From contig JAIRMU010000008.1 in NCBI GenBank assembly GCA_031258545.1, positions 40,328 through 104,327 of the forward strand: a stretch of 64,000 bases of DNA, in the 5' to 3' direction. The notes below the pieces were generated by a model. It ran no database searches. It was not told where the DNA came from and worked only from the letters and a program-made list of their open reading frames with translations. Shown here one piece after another: positions 53,414-62,005 of the stretch; within the stretch, counting starts at the first letter, position 1; each line of letters begins with the position of its first letter. The translations under genes and the position numbers were made by a program. Source of the stretch: Puniceicoccales bacterium. Its GTDB lineage: Bacteria > Verrucomicrobiota > Verrucomicrobiia > Opitutales > UBA9783.

Positions 53414-54700
53414 TTATTCTTTAAAGACATACCCCCTGAGAGCCTCTGAAAATGCATGCACATTAGCTTTAACCACTTGATGGTATTGCTCAAGATAACC
53501 TATGTTAAGACTTGGTATAGTTCCTTGTAATTGAGAAACGTCCTGCAATGCACGATCTATTGCCGTTATAATATCATCTACTTTCGGCAGGAAAACTTCC
53601 TGTGCCGTTTTTACTCTGGCATTTATGCATCTTTCTGCCAAAAAATGTCGTATGATGAGATCTCTAGAATTTGCAAATTGATAGGGCCCATTCCCTTCTA
53701 AAAATCCATTGAATTCTGTTCCATGGATTATCATTCCAATATCAAAATCAATGATCTTGAAATCGGAAATACTTCCTGAATCATCGCAAATAAAGTAAAA
53801 ATTCCCGTCATTGGTAACGAGGTCCGTAAGTCCAAAAATTCGAGATATGATATCAATGAACACAAGTCCTTGTACAACTATTGGATTTACTAAGGATTCT
53901 TGAGATGGTTCAAAAGCTGCAGGGTCCGCACCCAATAACAGAGGAGCTTCTTTAAGATTACCATAACTGTACGTTTTAGCTCTTACGGTTGGAGCTTCGG
54001 TGCAACCTACATCTTTTGTCGCAATGTAAAAATCCATTTCATTATCCCAACAAAAATGAACTTCAGGCCCTATTCCTAAATGTTGGAAAAATTTGTAAAC
54101 AAAAAGTTCAGTAACATTAACGGGTTTTGCACTAGTGCTGGAGCCTGTTTCGGATTTCAATCCCCGGCGATGGGTTTTTATGTGATATAAAAACCCATTA
54201 TCTCCACTTTTCGATACACCTTGGGGAACAATAAGTGCTCGATTCCCGAGTTGATCTCCACTGAGTTTGGGGAAAAATTCAATTGTTGATTTTGGAAAGA
54301 TTCTGGAAAAATATTCTGAGGCCTTTGCTTGAAGCATTTCGTGAGGTTGTCTGTTGAGGAATGCCCATGCGCTAGTAACTTCTGCAAGCAGCGCATTGAA
54401 GGTAACTTTGTCTCTTACTGGAAACGTCCTGCCAATGGTATCCATGTACAACATAATGTCCTTAACAGCTTTTTTTTGTGACGAGGGGTTTGGTTGCGTC
54501 AAATTACTAGCCTTTAAACGGAGTTGATCAGCTATTTTTGGATCTTTTTTAAAGCTACCATCATCCAACTCTAATCCAGAATCCCTAAGCTGTGCCGCAA
54601 ATGCTTCTATTTTTGCAACCAATGCAGGTAAATCAACATCTGCACGAATAATTGGCATTAAAAACAATGCCATTAAAATACATATTTTTCGTAAAATCAT
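53414..54700 (-). CDS. secreted kinase-fold protein (PI3/4K- or HipA-like)
   Basis: 428 residues from ATG 54700, chosen because it gives a signal peptide (MILRKICILMALFLMPIIRA then DVDL); the frame is open to 54817. After a helical N-terminal domain come kinase-like elements: FLYHIKTHRRG (candidate ATP Lys), ELFVYKFFQHLGIGPEVHFC, MDFYIATKDVG (hinge), DLVTNDGNFYF (catalytic-loop-like N-D-G-N) and DFKIIDFDIGM (metal-binding D-F-D, DFG-like). The order and spacing match the atypical kinases of the PI3/4-kinase/HipA group. Export of such an enzyme suggests use outside the cell, for example on host lipids or proteins. Family call by eye, moderate. Confidence 0.55.
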   Translation of the reverse strand: MILRKICILMALFLMPIIRADVDLPALVAKIEAFAAQLRDSGLELDDGSFKKDPKIADQLRLKASNLTQPNPSSQKKAVKDIMLYMDTIGRTFPVRDKVTFNALLAEVTSAWAFLNRQPHEMLQAKASEYFSRIFPKSTIEFFPKLSGDQLGNRALIVPQGVSKSGDNGFLYHIKTHRRGLKSETGSSTSAKPVNVTELFVYKFFQHLGIGPEVHFCWDNEMDFYIATKDVGCTEAPTVRAKTYSYGNLKEAPLLLGADPAAFEPSQESLVNPIVVQGLVFIDIISRIFGLTDLVTNDGNFYFICDDSGSISDFKIIDFDIGMIIHGTEFNGFLEGNGPYQFANSRDLIIRHFLAERCINARVKTAQEVFLPKVDDIITAIDRALQDVSQLQGTIPSLNIGYLEQYHQVVKANVHAFSEALRGYVFKE

Positions 54701-55014
54701 GTTTAGAAACTTATCTTTATGTTGAAAAAAAGTGCAAGCTTTAATTGAAAAATCATGAGCAGGTTTTGTCCCGAGAACACTTGATCCCTTGAAAATGAAA
54801 TAAAACAAGCTATCCAAGGAATTCTAAAAAGGTTTTTTTGATATGCTCTCTACTACCCCGCTTATCCATTTGCTTTAAAAATGCGTTTTTCTAAAAGTTT
54901 ACCGCACAAAAAACTGTACTCTCTTTTTGCGCGTTTATCGCATCCGATCGCAGCAAACTGCACTCGACGTATTCTCGTTGACAATCCACAAAATCCTCAT
55001 TTACCTAAGTGCTC

Positions 55015-56382
55015 ATGCAGTTTGTAATTATCGGTGCAGGAGAGGTAGGGTTCTGCTTGTGCAAGCATCTGTTACAAAATAACCATGAAGTCATCATTGT
55101 TGAAAAAGATGTTCCATGGGCAAAATTGTTGGGAGAAAGTGTGCTTGCACGTATTATTGCGGGAGATGCCACCCTGTTTTCAACGTTACAGCAAATCAAT
55201 CTGCCCCAAACGGATGCCGTTTTGGCAATGACGCAGGATGATGCCGTCAACATTCTTGCATGCACCTTGGCGAAGACATTAGGGGCCAAAAAAACGGTAT
55301 GCCGCATTCATCGCGATTTGCACCCCAACACTCAAAAGTTTAATTATCAGGCGCACTTTTCCATAGACCACCTCATAGATACGCAGCACGTTTGCGCCTT
55401 TGAAATTGCAAAATACATTCGTGATCCCCATCGGGTGGCCATTGAACAATTTTCCCGAGGGAAAATAGAAATTCAAACGCTGGAGCTCAAAGAAAAATCC
55501 CCCTGGACAGGGAAAACAATCCTGCAATTGGCCCTCGACAACAACATCCGCATAGGCTTCATAAAGCGCGACCAACAGCACTTTATTCCCACCAAAGACA
55601 CCGTACTCCAAGCTCACGATCTACTTACCTTAGCCGGTGATAATGTACATTTATCTCGATTAAGAACACAAGCCTGCATCCGGCAAAACGTATTTACCTA
55701 CATCACGCTTTTTTCTGCGAGCAAAATAACGGTATCCCTATTACAATTACTCCACAATCCCTATTACAAAGTTAAGGTCATTGAAGAGGATATGGCCCTA
55801 TGTTACCAACTCGCAGAGGCGTATCCAAACGTATCCGTCATTCACGGCAGTGCCACGCAGTTATCACTTTTACAGGAAGAGCAACTACATGCATCCGATT
55901 ACTTTGTCGCCTGCAGTTCCAACGATGAGAAAAATATCATTGCGTGTTTGCAGGCTCAAAAAGCAGGTTCCAAGAAAACTTTATTGTGGGTCAATAAGGA
56001 AGATTATGATGCCGTTTGCGACACCTTAAAGGATACACTCCACTTCAATCACCTCGTACTCACAAAATCTTGCATTATAAAAGATCTCGAAAGCATTTTA
56101 TTCCCCCAAGAAATTTCCATTCTCGGTACCCTTGGCAACGATGAATCGGCCCCGGAGCTTGTGGAAATTCATATTCCCAGTGGCACCGCCATCGAAGGTC
56201 TTACCGTAGACAACATCCCTTGGCCCGAACACACATTGTTGCTTGTCCTAAAGCATCGATTCCACACCAAAGTCCCGGGAGCTAAAGATTGCCTGATCGG
56301 GGGCGATTGCGTTGTGGCCGTCGTACAAAAGAAACACCGTGATGCCATTATTCGTCTGTTGACTCAAAAAACGAGCCTATGA
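55015..56382 (+). CDS. trkA: Trk potassium uptake protein, NAD-binding subunit
   Basis: 455 residues from ATG 55015 (a GTG lies two codons upstream). It is a double RCK protein. The first NAD site is QFVIIGAGEVGFCLCKHLL with acidic VEKD, followed by AMTQDDAVNILACTLAK; a TrkA_C domain is near 140-220; a second Rossmann unit has YKVKVIEEDMALC and HGSATQLSLL; a second TrkA_C runs from about 370. It gates the TrkH channel at the inner membrane. The stop overlaps the trkH ATG (ATGA), so both subunits are translated together. It shares no strand with the preceding kinase-like gene. Confidence 0.95.
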   Translation: MQFVIIGAGEVGFCLCKHLLQNNHEVIIVEKDVPWAKLLGESVLARIIAGDATLFSTLQQINLPQTDAVLAMTQDDAVNILACTLAKTLGAKKTVCRIHRDLHPNTQKFNYQAHFSIDHLIDTQHVCAFEIAKYIRDPHRVAIEQFSRGKIEIQTLELKEKSPWTGKTILQLALDNNIRIGFIKRDQQHFIPTKDTVLQAHDLLTLAGDNVHLSRLRTQACIRQNVFTYITLFSASKITVSLLQLLHNPYYKVKVIEEDMALCYQLAEAYPNVSVIHGSATQLSLLQEEQLHASDYFVACSSNDEKNIIACLQAQKAGSKKTLLWVNKEDYDAVCDTLKDTLHFNHLVLTKSCIIKDLESILFPQEISILGTLGNDESAPELVEIHIPSGTAIEGLTVDNIPWPEHTLLLVLKHRFHTKVPGAKDCLIGGDCVVAVVQKKHRDAIIRLLTQKTSL

Positions 56383-57839
56383 AGGTAACGCCCCTTGTCA
56401 TTCCATTGGCCATTAATTTTCTCCTGCTGGGTTTATGTTTCTTCACCTGTGCCTATGCTGGGTTTCTCTTCTACCAAGAACCTTTGCTTCCGTGGATACC
56501 CGCAATCATCATCCCACTCCTATTAAGTCTTGTCCTATATTTGTGCAAAGGAAAGCAAAAGAAAACTTACATCTCGCAGCGAGAAATTTTACTTACAACG
56601 GGCCTATCATGGTTATCGGCGGGCATCATTGGCAGCCTACCCTACTGGATCCTCCTGCATTGCAAATTCAGTATAGGTTTGTTCGAATCCATTTCGGGCC
56701 TTACGACAACGGGGGCAACAACGCTGTCAAATTTGGAATGTTTGCCCCAAAGCTTGCTTTTATGGCGATCCGTTTCTCAGTGGCTAGGCGGGTTGGGGTT
56801 CGTCGTATTCTTTGTTACTTTTTTGGGGACACACGGTAATTTTCAAAAGCGACTTTACCTGCAAGAATCGACAAGCGTGGAAGAATCCGTCAGTTTATTT
56901 CACATGAGAAAAAACATTGCTTACTCTTTTTTCATCTATATCGGCTTAACTATTTTGTGCGCACTGTCGCTTTCCCAATGCAACATGTCGTTGTTCGATG
57001 CCCTATGTCACGCCCTGACAACGGTGTCAACGGGTGGATTTTCAACGCATTCCGCAGGTATTCATCACTTTAACTCCCTTAAAATTGAGAGCATACTTAT
57101 GATTTTCATGCTGTTGGGCAGCATCCATTTTATCTTCCTAATTCAAGTTTTTACCCCACAGGGTCCAAAGTTGGTTAAAAACTCTGAATTTAAAACCTAC
57201 ATCGCCATCATTCTTATCGCAACCTTGGTTTGCACACGTGTTCTTTATCCCAAAGTTTATCCATCGCTGCCGGAAACGGTACGACACGCTTTGTTTCAGG
57301 TCGTATCCATAGGTACCACCACAGGGTTTCATTCCGTCAATTTTGTCAGTTGGCCCAATATTACGGTTCTCATCTTACTGATGCTCATGTTCATAGGTGG
57401 ATGTACGGGCTCTACTGCCGGCGGATTCAAAGTCTTTCGGCTCGTAGCCCTCTGCAAAATTTTACTTGCGCATCTAGAAAAGATTTTTCGCAGTAACATT
57501 GTACGCGTATTAAAAATAGACGGCGTGCTCTGGAATGAGCGCAGGCAATTGGATTTACTATATTTTTTTGCACTTAACTTGTTTGTCATGGCGATTGCGG
57601 TTGTTTTTTTACAACTACTGATGCCCACCATTGATTTTCTTACCAATGTGTCTGCCGTCGTCGCAAGTTTGTCCAACGTTGGCCCAGGGCTCACTTCATC
57701 AATCGGTCCCAATGCGACATTTGTAACCTTTCCTCCCGCTGCAAAAATTTTGCTGTCCGTATTGATGCTATTGGGGCGATTGGAAATTTATGCAATTTTA
57801 GTTCTGCTAACACCTAAATTTTGGAAACGCTTCGACTAG
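56379..57839 (+). CDS. trkH: Trk potassium transporter membrane subunit
   Basis: 486 residues, with ten or more membrane helices arranged in four M-P-M repeats. Selectivity-filter segments are seen as ESISGLTTTGATTLSNLE, TTVSTGGFSTHSAGI, VSIGTTTGFHSVNF and SNVGPGLTSSIGP. GGCTGSTAGGFKVFRL is the intramembrane-loop region typical of TrkH. The C-terminus has LLGRLEIYAILVLLTP. It brings potassium into the cell under control of TrkA, its coupled partner. No sodium-specific change is evident. Confidence 0.95.
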   Translation: MKVTPLVIPLAINFLLLGLCFFTCAYAGFLFYQEPLLPWIPAIIIPLLLSLVLYLCKGKQKKTYISQREILLTTGLSWLSAGIIGSLPYWILLHCKFSIGLFESISGLTTTGATTLSNLECLPQSLLLWRSVSQWLGGLGFVVFFVTFLGTHGNFQKRLYLQESTSVEESVSLFHMRKNIAYSFFIYIGLTILCALSLSQCNMSLFDALCHALTTVSTGGFSTHSAGIHHFNSLKIESILMIFMLLGSIHFIFLIQVFTPQGPKLVKNSEFKTYIAIILIATLVCTRVLYPKVYPSLPETVRHALFQVVSIGTTTGFHSVNFVSWPNITVLILLMLMFIGGCTGSTAGGFKVFRLVALCKILLAHLEKIFRSNIVRVLKIDGVLWNERRQLDLLYFFALNLFVMAIAVVFLQLLMPTIDFLTNVSAVVASLSNVGPGLTSSIGPNATFVTFPPAAKILLSVLMLLGRLEIYAILVLLTPKFWKRFD

Positions 57840-58045
57840 GATTTTTGTGGCAATCGGCAATAAAGTTACGGATTTTAAGTGGTGTGAGATGAAGAAGCGT
57901 AGTTACTGACAAGAAACATTCACCCATCGCGTATTTTTTTGGAGATGTATACTTTTGTCGAAACATCTAACACCATGATTATGTTAAATGCTTGCACTTG
58001 GGTACGATTTTTACACACTCCTTACAACAAGCCTAGGGGTATAAA
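57840..58045. other. intergenic, trkH to tgt
   Basis: About 200 bp without a gene. The tgt ATG at 58046 has AGGGG about 11 bp upstream. Confidence 0.4.
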
Positions 58046-59230
58046 ATGGAGAATTTTGACTTTAAAAAAACAAAGACCCTTGAAAATAGTCGAGCGCATT
58101 GTGGATTGATCAAGACGCCTCACGGCATCATCGAAACGCCCAATTTCATCTTCTGCGCGACGCAGGGAGCCATCAAGGGAGCGACCATGGAGCACATGCG
58201 AGCTGCGGGGGCGCAATGCATCCTTGGCAATACCTATCATCTGTGGCTGCAGCCGGGCCCAGATTTAGTTGAAAAGCACGGCGGTTTGCACCATTTTATG
58301 GGTTGGGAAGGTCCCACATTAACCGATTCGGGTGGCTTTCAAATATTTAGCCTTGGATACGGAGGTGTCGTCGATGAAATTAAGGGTAAGCATACGTGCA
58401 ACCTACATCCAAAATCACTTTTAAAGGTTACGGAGGAAGGGGCTTTATTTCGCTCCTACATTGACGGTTCACGGCGCTGGTTGACCCCCGAAATATCCAT
58501 TTTAGTACAACAAAAATTGGGTGCCGACTTTATCTTGCCCCTGGACGAATGCACACCTTTTCATATGCAACGCGAACAAACGGCGCTTTCCATGGAGCGC
58601 AGCCATCGTTGGGAAATGCGTAGCATGGAGCAATTTTCTCGTACATTTGAAGGCCGCCAACGGATGTACGGCATTATCCAAGGGGGTATTTACGAAGATT
58701 TACGCGCCGAAAGTGTAGACTTCGTAAATGGTCAAGCTTTCTTTGGACAGGCCATTGGGGGTAGCCTAGGCGGTTCTAGGGAACAAATGTACGATGTTGT
58801 AGGAATGACGATGAAGCGTTTAAGGCAGGATCGTCCAACGCATTTGCTAGGCATTGGCGGCCTGCAGGATATTCTTGTCGGGGTTGAATCCGGCATTGAT
58901 ACCTTCGATTGCGTTCATCCCACGCGCATTGCAAGGCACGGCTGCGCGCTCGTATCGCAACCGGAAAGCGAAAAAAACCGCGAACACATCAATTTAAAAA
59001 ATAGGCAATACCGCGAAGATTTAAATCCCATCGAAAACGATTGCGATTGTTACACTTGCCGGAATTTTACCCGCGCCTACGTTCACCATTTGTTCAAGGC
59101 TAAAGAACATACCGGGGGCCTGTTGTTAACCATCCATAACGTAAGATTTATGGTGCGCTGGATGCTGAAAATTCGCCAGGCCATTCAAAATGATACCTGG
59201 GTGCAATTTGTGAAAACTCACAAAAGGTGA
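58046..59230 (+). CDS. tgt: tRNA-guanine transglycosylase
   Basis: 394 residues, slightly longer than E. coli Tgt. Key blocks: TPNFIFCATQGAIKGAT, ILGNTYHLWLQPG, TLTDSGGFQIFSLG with the catalytic Asp, YGIIQGGIYEDLR, YLGIGG-like HLLGIGGLQDILVGVE and FDCVHPTRIARHG with the nucleophile Asp. The zinc site is CDCYTCRNF plus a following His. It exchanges guanine for preQ1 at position 34 of GUN tRNAs on the way to queuosine. The ATG start has AGGGG upstream. It stands alone in this window; no queA, yajC or secD is next to it. Confidence 0.95.
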   Translation: MENFDFKKTKTLENSRAHCGLIKTPHGIIETPNFIFCATQGAIKGATMEHMRAAGAQCILGNTYHLWLQPGPDLVEKHGGLHHFMGWEGPTLTDSGGFQIFSLGYGGVVDEIKGKHTCNLHPKSLLKVTEEGALFRSYIDGSRRWLTPEISILVQQKLGADFILPLDECTPFHMQREQTALSMERSHRWEMRSMEQFSRTFEGRQRMYGIIQGGIYEDLRAESVDFVNGQAFFGQAIGGSLGGSREQMYDVVGMTMKRLRQDRPTHLLGIGGLQDILVGVESGIDTFDCVHPTRIARHGCALVSQPESEKNREHINLKNRQYREDLNPIENDCDCYTCRNFTRAYVHHLFKAKEHTGGLLLTIHNVRFMVRWMLKIRQAIQNDTWVQFVKTHKR

Positions 59231-59303
59231 AACATCATTTTTTAAAAAAAGTAGTAAACAAACGGTAGATTTTTAATTTTCCATTAATTCTACTAACACC
59301 TTG

Positions 59304-59323
59304 GGCGTAACAAATGTTACGCC
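59304..59323. repeat. perfect inverted repeat, 9-bp arms
   Basis: GGCGTAACA-AA-TGTTACGCC, 75 bp after tgt. The arms are perfect with a 2-bp centre, too tight a loop for a comfortable RNA hairpin, and no T run follows on either strand. Candidate protein-binding site, or a terminator that lacks its T tract. Confidence 0.55.
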
Positions 59324-59351
59324 TCAGGGGTATTGCAAAAGCGCTTAAAAC

Positions 59352-60296
59352 TTAGTCTCGTAAAAATGGAAATGCCTTCAGACAGCTTGCAACACAATCT
59401 GGCAGAAACGCATTTTTTCGAAATCTTGGGTCGGTAATTTCACCTGCGTCGTTGGCGATGCTCTCGAACAAATTATGCGTCCAAGAAATGATGGTAGGGT
59501 CATTGTAATGCTCTCGCAAGAATTGGGTTTCACCTAAGATTATGGAATTTCTATTGAAGGAGTGAATCCCTCCAAGGATAACGATTAACTCTTCTCTTTG
59601 GATTAAACTGTGCCCCCATCATGCTAAAAAGTCCTTGTTGCTACTCTCAATGAAAGATAAATTAGGACACTGCTGATCTAAAAATGCATTAAAGGCCTTA
59701 TAGCCATTAGAATGATTGCTTTTAATATCATTTGCTTTCTTTATGGCCTCCTTGGATGTCATAGAAGTAAAAATATAATCAAGCCTCAATAACATGTGTA
59801 GCATTTCATGACTTAACATAATATAAGAAGGTAACTCAATAGGAGGCATTAAAGCCTTCAAATGCTCAACCTCTTCTCCAGCAAGTTGTTGCCTCGACAG
59901 CAAATAAATAACCTCTTCTCGTACTTTATCTGAAGGCAATCCAAGGCGGCTCAATGTAATAGCTTGACCATATTGTATAACAAAAGTAACTTCCTTGTGT
60001 TGTCCTCTATCCGAAATATTGGTACTAGAAGTTTGTAAACACAATGGCCCAGCGTCGAACTTAATTTTAATGTCAATGCTTAATTTACTTTGAATTTGAT
60101 CTATTCTCTCTAAAATGACATCCCATACTGCCTTTGTTCCTGTATGCTGTAATTGCTCTTCTAGGAGTGGATATAAGGTTTCCTGACTATCACTACAAAT
60201 TACATTTACAATCTTTTCAGGTATTTCGGCTTTAGATGGAACTCCTATTATTAAAAATAAAAAGCAACACAACAAACTCAATAATGTCTTATTCAT
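59352..60296 (-). pseudogene. secreted M91/NleD-like zinc metalloprotease, interrupted by an in-frame TGA
   Basis: The first frame (60296 to 59619, 225 residues) has a signal peptide (LLSLLCCFLFLIIGVPSKA) and LSHEMLHMLLRLD, an HExxH zinc motif. It stops at TGA 59619-59621 after KDFLA. The same frame continues uninterrupted for 88 codons (WGHSLIQREELIVILGG, SIILGETQFLREHYNDPTII) to TAA 59352-59354. The downstream EE-x-x-x-x-x-G and G-E-x-x-F-L-R-E-x-x-x-x-P resemble the block after HExxH in the NleD-type effector proteases (peptidase M91), with the expected third zinc ligand region. So one nonsense change splits the gene. Other genes here use TGA as stop, so recoding is unlikely. The M91 assignment is by motif only. 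Confidence 0.52.
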
Positions 60297-60313
60297 CAGG
60301 AGCGAGATTATAA

Positions 60314-60769
60314 TTACTGATTCAAAACATACAATTCACCCACATAGGTGACAACCGTTTTATTAGTGATCCCACAGTAAATGTACCCATGCGAATACAA
60401 ACCTTCTACAATTGAATCGTAATGTAGATCTGAACTCAAAGGAATTGGAATGTTTTTAGCGTGAAAATGATAAAAACAAAATGCCAAATTTTCAATGTTC
60501 ATAGACTCGGCCAGCGATGTATAATCTTGACATAATTTTTTAAACACTTCTTGAGCTTGTGGCAGATTATCATCGCAAAGTCGTCTAAATGTACTTTGGA
60601 AATCTTTGTTACTTTTATCGGCAAGAGGAGATACTCTAGCCACGATGTCTAATGGGAAATTCAAGTAGATGCCATTTTTCGCTTCATTTAATGTCGGATT
60701 TGCGCGAAGGCAACCGGTAACAATACTCAATCCGATTGCGATAAAAGATAACGATTTTCTATTTAACAC
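60314..60769 (-). CDS. small lipoprotein, operon partner of the M91-like gene
   Basis: About 151 residues if started at GTG 60769 (VLNRKSLSFIAIGLSIVTGC), which gives a lipoprotein signal with lipobox IVTGC; the frame is open to 60943 but the upstream part overlaps rnhB. The mature part is soluble and helical, containing FRRLCDDNLPQAQEVFKKLC and a beta-like C-terminus (GYIYCGITNKTVVTYVG). No family is recognised. It ends 17 bp before the protease-like gene on the same strand, so the two were probably co-expressed; an anchor or inhibitor role is a guess. Confidence 0.5.
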   Translation of the reverse strand: MLNRKSLSFIAIGLSIVTGCLRANPTLNEAKNGIYLNFPLDIVARVSPLADKSNKDFQSTFRRLCDDNLPQAQEVFKKLCQDYTSLAESMNIENLAFCFYHFHAKNIPIPLSSDLHYDSIVEGLYSHGYIYCGITNKTVVTYVGELYVLNQ

Positions 60770-60908
60770 AATTACTGTATATAGACAGGGATCATTACTT
60801 GTCAAATAATTTCCTTCTTTTTGAAAATCTTTGGAGTGCATCATGGAAGAGAGTCTCATTATTTTGTTGGCAAGTGTCAAAGAATTGGTAAACTCAAAAA
60901 TGTAGTTT

Positions 60909-61643
60909 ATGCTTTTAGATAAGGAGTCCGATAATTTACTCAACTACGATGCACAATTTTTTCCCTTTGAAAATAACTCTTTGGTGGGTGTGGACGAAGC
61001 TGGCCGTGGTGCTTTAGCGGGCCCCGTTGTTGCCGGTGCCGTGTGGATTAGTGCAGCATTTTTAAAACAACATCGACGGGATCCCAACATTCTTTTGGTA
61101 CAAGATTCGAAGCAACTTTCCGCCAAGCGTAGGGAACAGGCGTTTGCATGGTTGCAAACTTGGCAAAAAGACGGTGGATTGCAATTCGCATTTGCCGAAG
61201 GAAGCGTTACGGAGATTGATGTGGGTAACATTGCGTGCGCCACCAAATTAGCTTTTCGGCGTGTCCTGGAAAAAATACAATCGTCGACGCATTTAACCTT
61301 AAATAATATGGGTGATAATCCTATGATAAATGCGCCACAGGTAATCATCGATGGTTACCATCTGAAAAATTTCACCTACGATCACAAAAACATCGTAAAA
61401 GGGGACCAAAAAAGCTTTTGCATTGCGGCGGCATCCATTGTGGCGAAAGTCACAAGGGATCTTTTAATGGAACAATTGAGCCTATCTTATCCCAATTATC
61501 ATTTGAGTATCAACAAAGGATATGGTACGCGACAACATCGTGACGCGCTTGTGCAATACGGAGCTTCCGACATACATCGACAGTCTTTCCTATCAAAAAT
61601 ATTTTCTAGCGCTACCCGTTGCCAAGGCGAGCTGCATCTGTAA
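60909..61643 (+). CDS. rnhB: ribonuclease HII
   Basis: 244 residues. Catalytic signature VGVDEAGRGALAGPVVAGAV near residue 27 with the Asp-Glu pair, later VIIDGYHLKNF with the third acidic residue, KGDQKSFCIAAASIVAKVTR and HLSINKGYGTRQHRDALVQYG. All are diagnostic of RNase HII, which removes ribonucleotides and RNA-DNA hybrids. The ATG at 60909 gives an N-terminal extension of about 25 residues, common in the family. The 3' end is followed by about 360 bp leading to dnaA. Confidence 0.94.
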   Translation: MLLDKESDNLLNYDAQFFPFENNSLVGVDEAGRGALAGPVVAGAVWISAAFLKQHRRDPNILLVQDSKQLSAKRREQAFAWLQTWQKDGGLQFAFAEGSVTEIDVGNIACATKLAFRRVLEKIQSSTHLTLNNMGDNPMINAPQVIIDGYHLKNFTYDHKNIVKGDQKSFCIAAASIVAKVTRDLLMEQLSLSYPNYHLSINKGYGTRQHRDALVQYGASDIHRQSFLSKIFSSATRCQGELHL

Positions 61644-61747
61644 ACGATTTGCTCCGAGATTGAAAACCGAAAATTTGGGCGATCATTTTGTCGCCTTTAA
61701 AAAATTTTTGACGTCCCGAATTACTATTTAAGCCAGCCGCAAGTAAT

Positions 61748-61993
61748 TGTGAATAACTTGTAAAAAACTTCCTCTTGCAATTTAGTTGGAAAATCAATTT
61801 GTTTGTTTCTCATTCTATTTTTTTACTTCCCGGAAGGTTTGCATAATGAAAAACGACAATGTAATTAATTTGCTTATTATCAATAAATTAATGAAATTTC
61901 GATGGGCTTTTTAGCTAAACCTTGTGCCAGGTAAAAATAAATTAAAGGATCGCTCGTAACGTCGTTCAGAAATGTTAAAATTTTTGTGAATAA
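61748..61993 (-). promoter_or_regulatory. two DnaA boxes upstream of dnaA, candidate origin or dnaA autoregulatory region
   Basis: TTATTCACA occurs twice in the same (minus) orientation, at 61748-61756 and 61985-61993, in a 360-bp AT-rich intergenic stretch. A run of AT-only sequence lies between them (about 61860-61900), which could be a melting region. The second box is 13 bp from the dnaA ATG. Two boxes suit dnaA autoregulation; a full origin would normally have more. Confidence 0.5.
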
Positions 61994-62005
61994 ATTGTTA
62001 AATGT

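Noticed and set aside
59619..59621. TGA read as Trp or selenocysteine in the M91-like gene
   Set aside because: Many genes here end in TGA with tight start overlaps (for example 22672, 36180, 63382), so TGA is a stop. No hairpin of selenocysteine type could be made out just after it.
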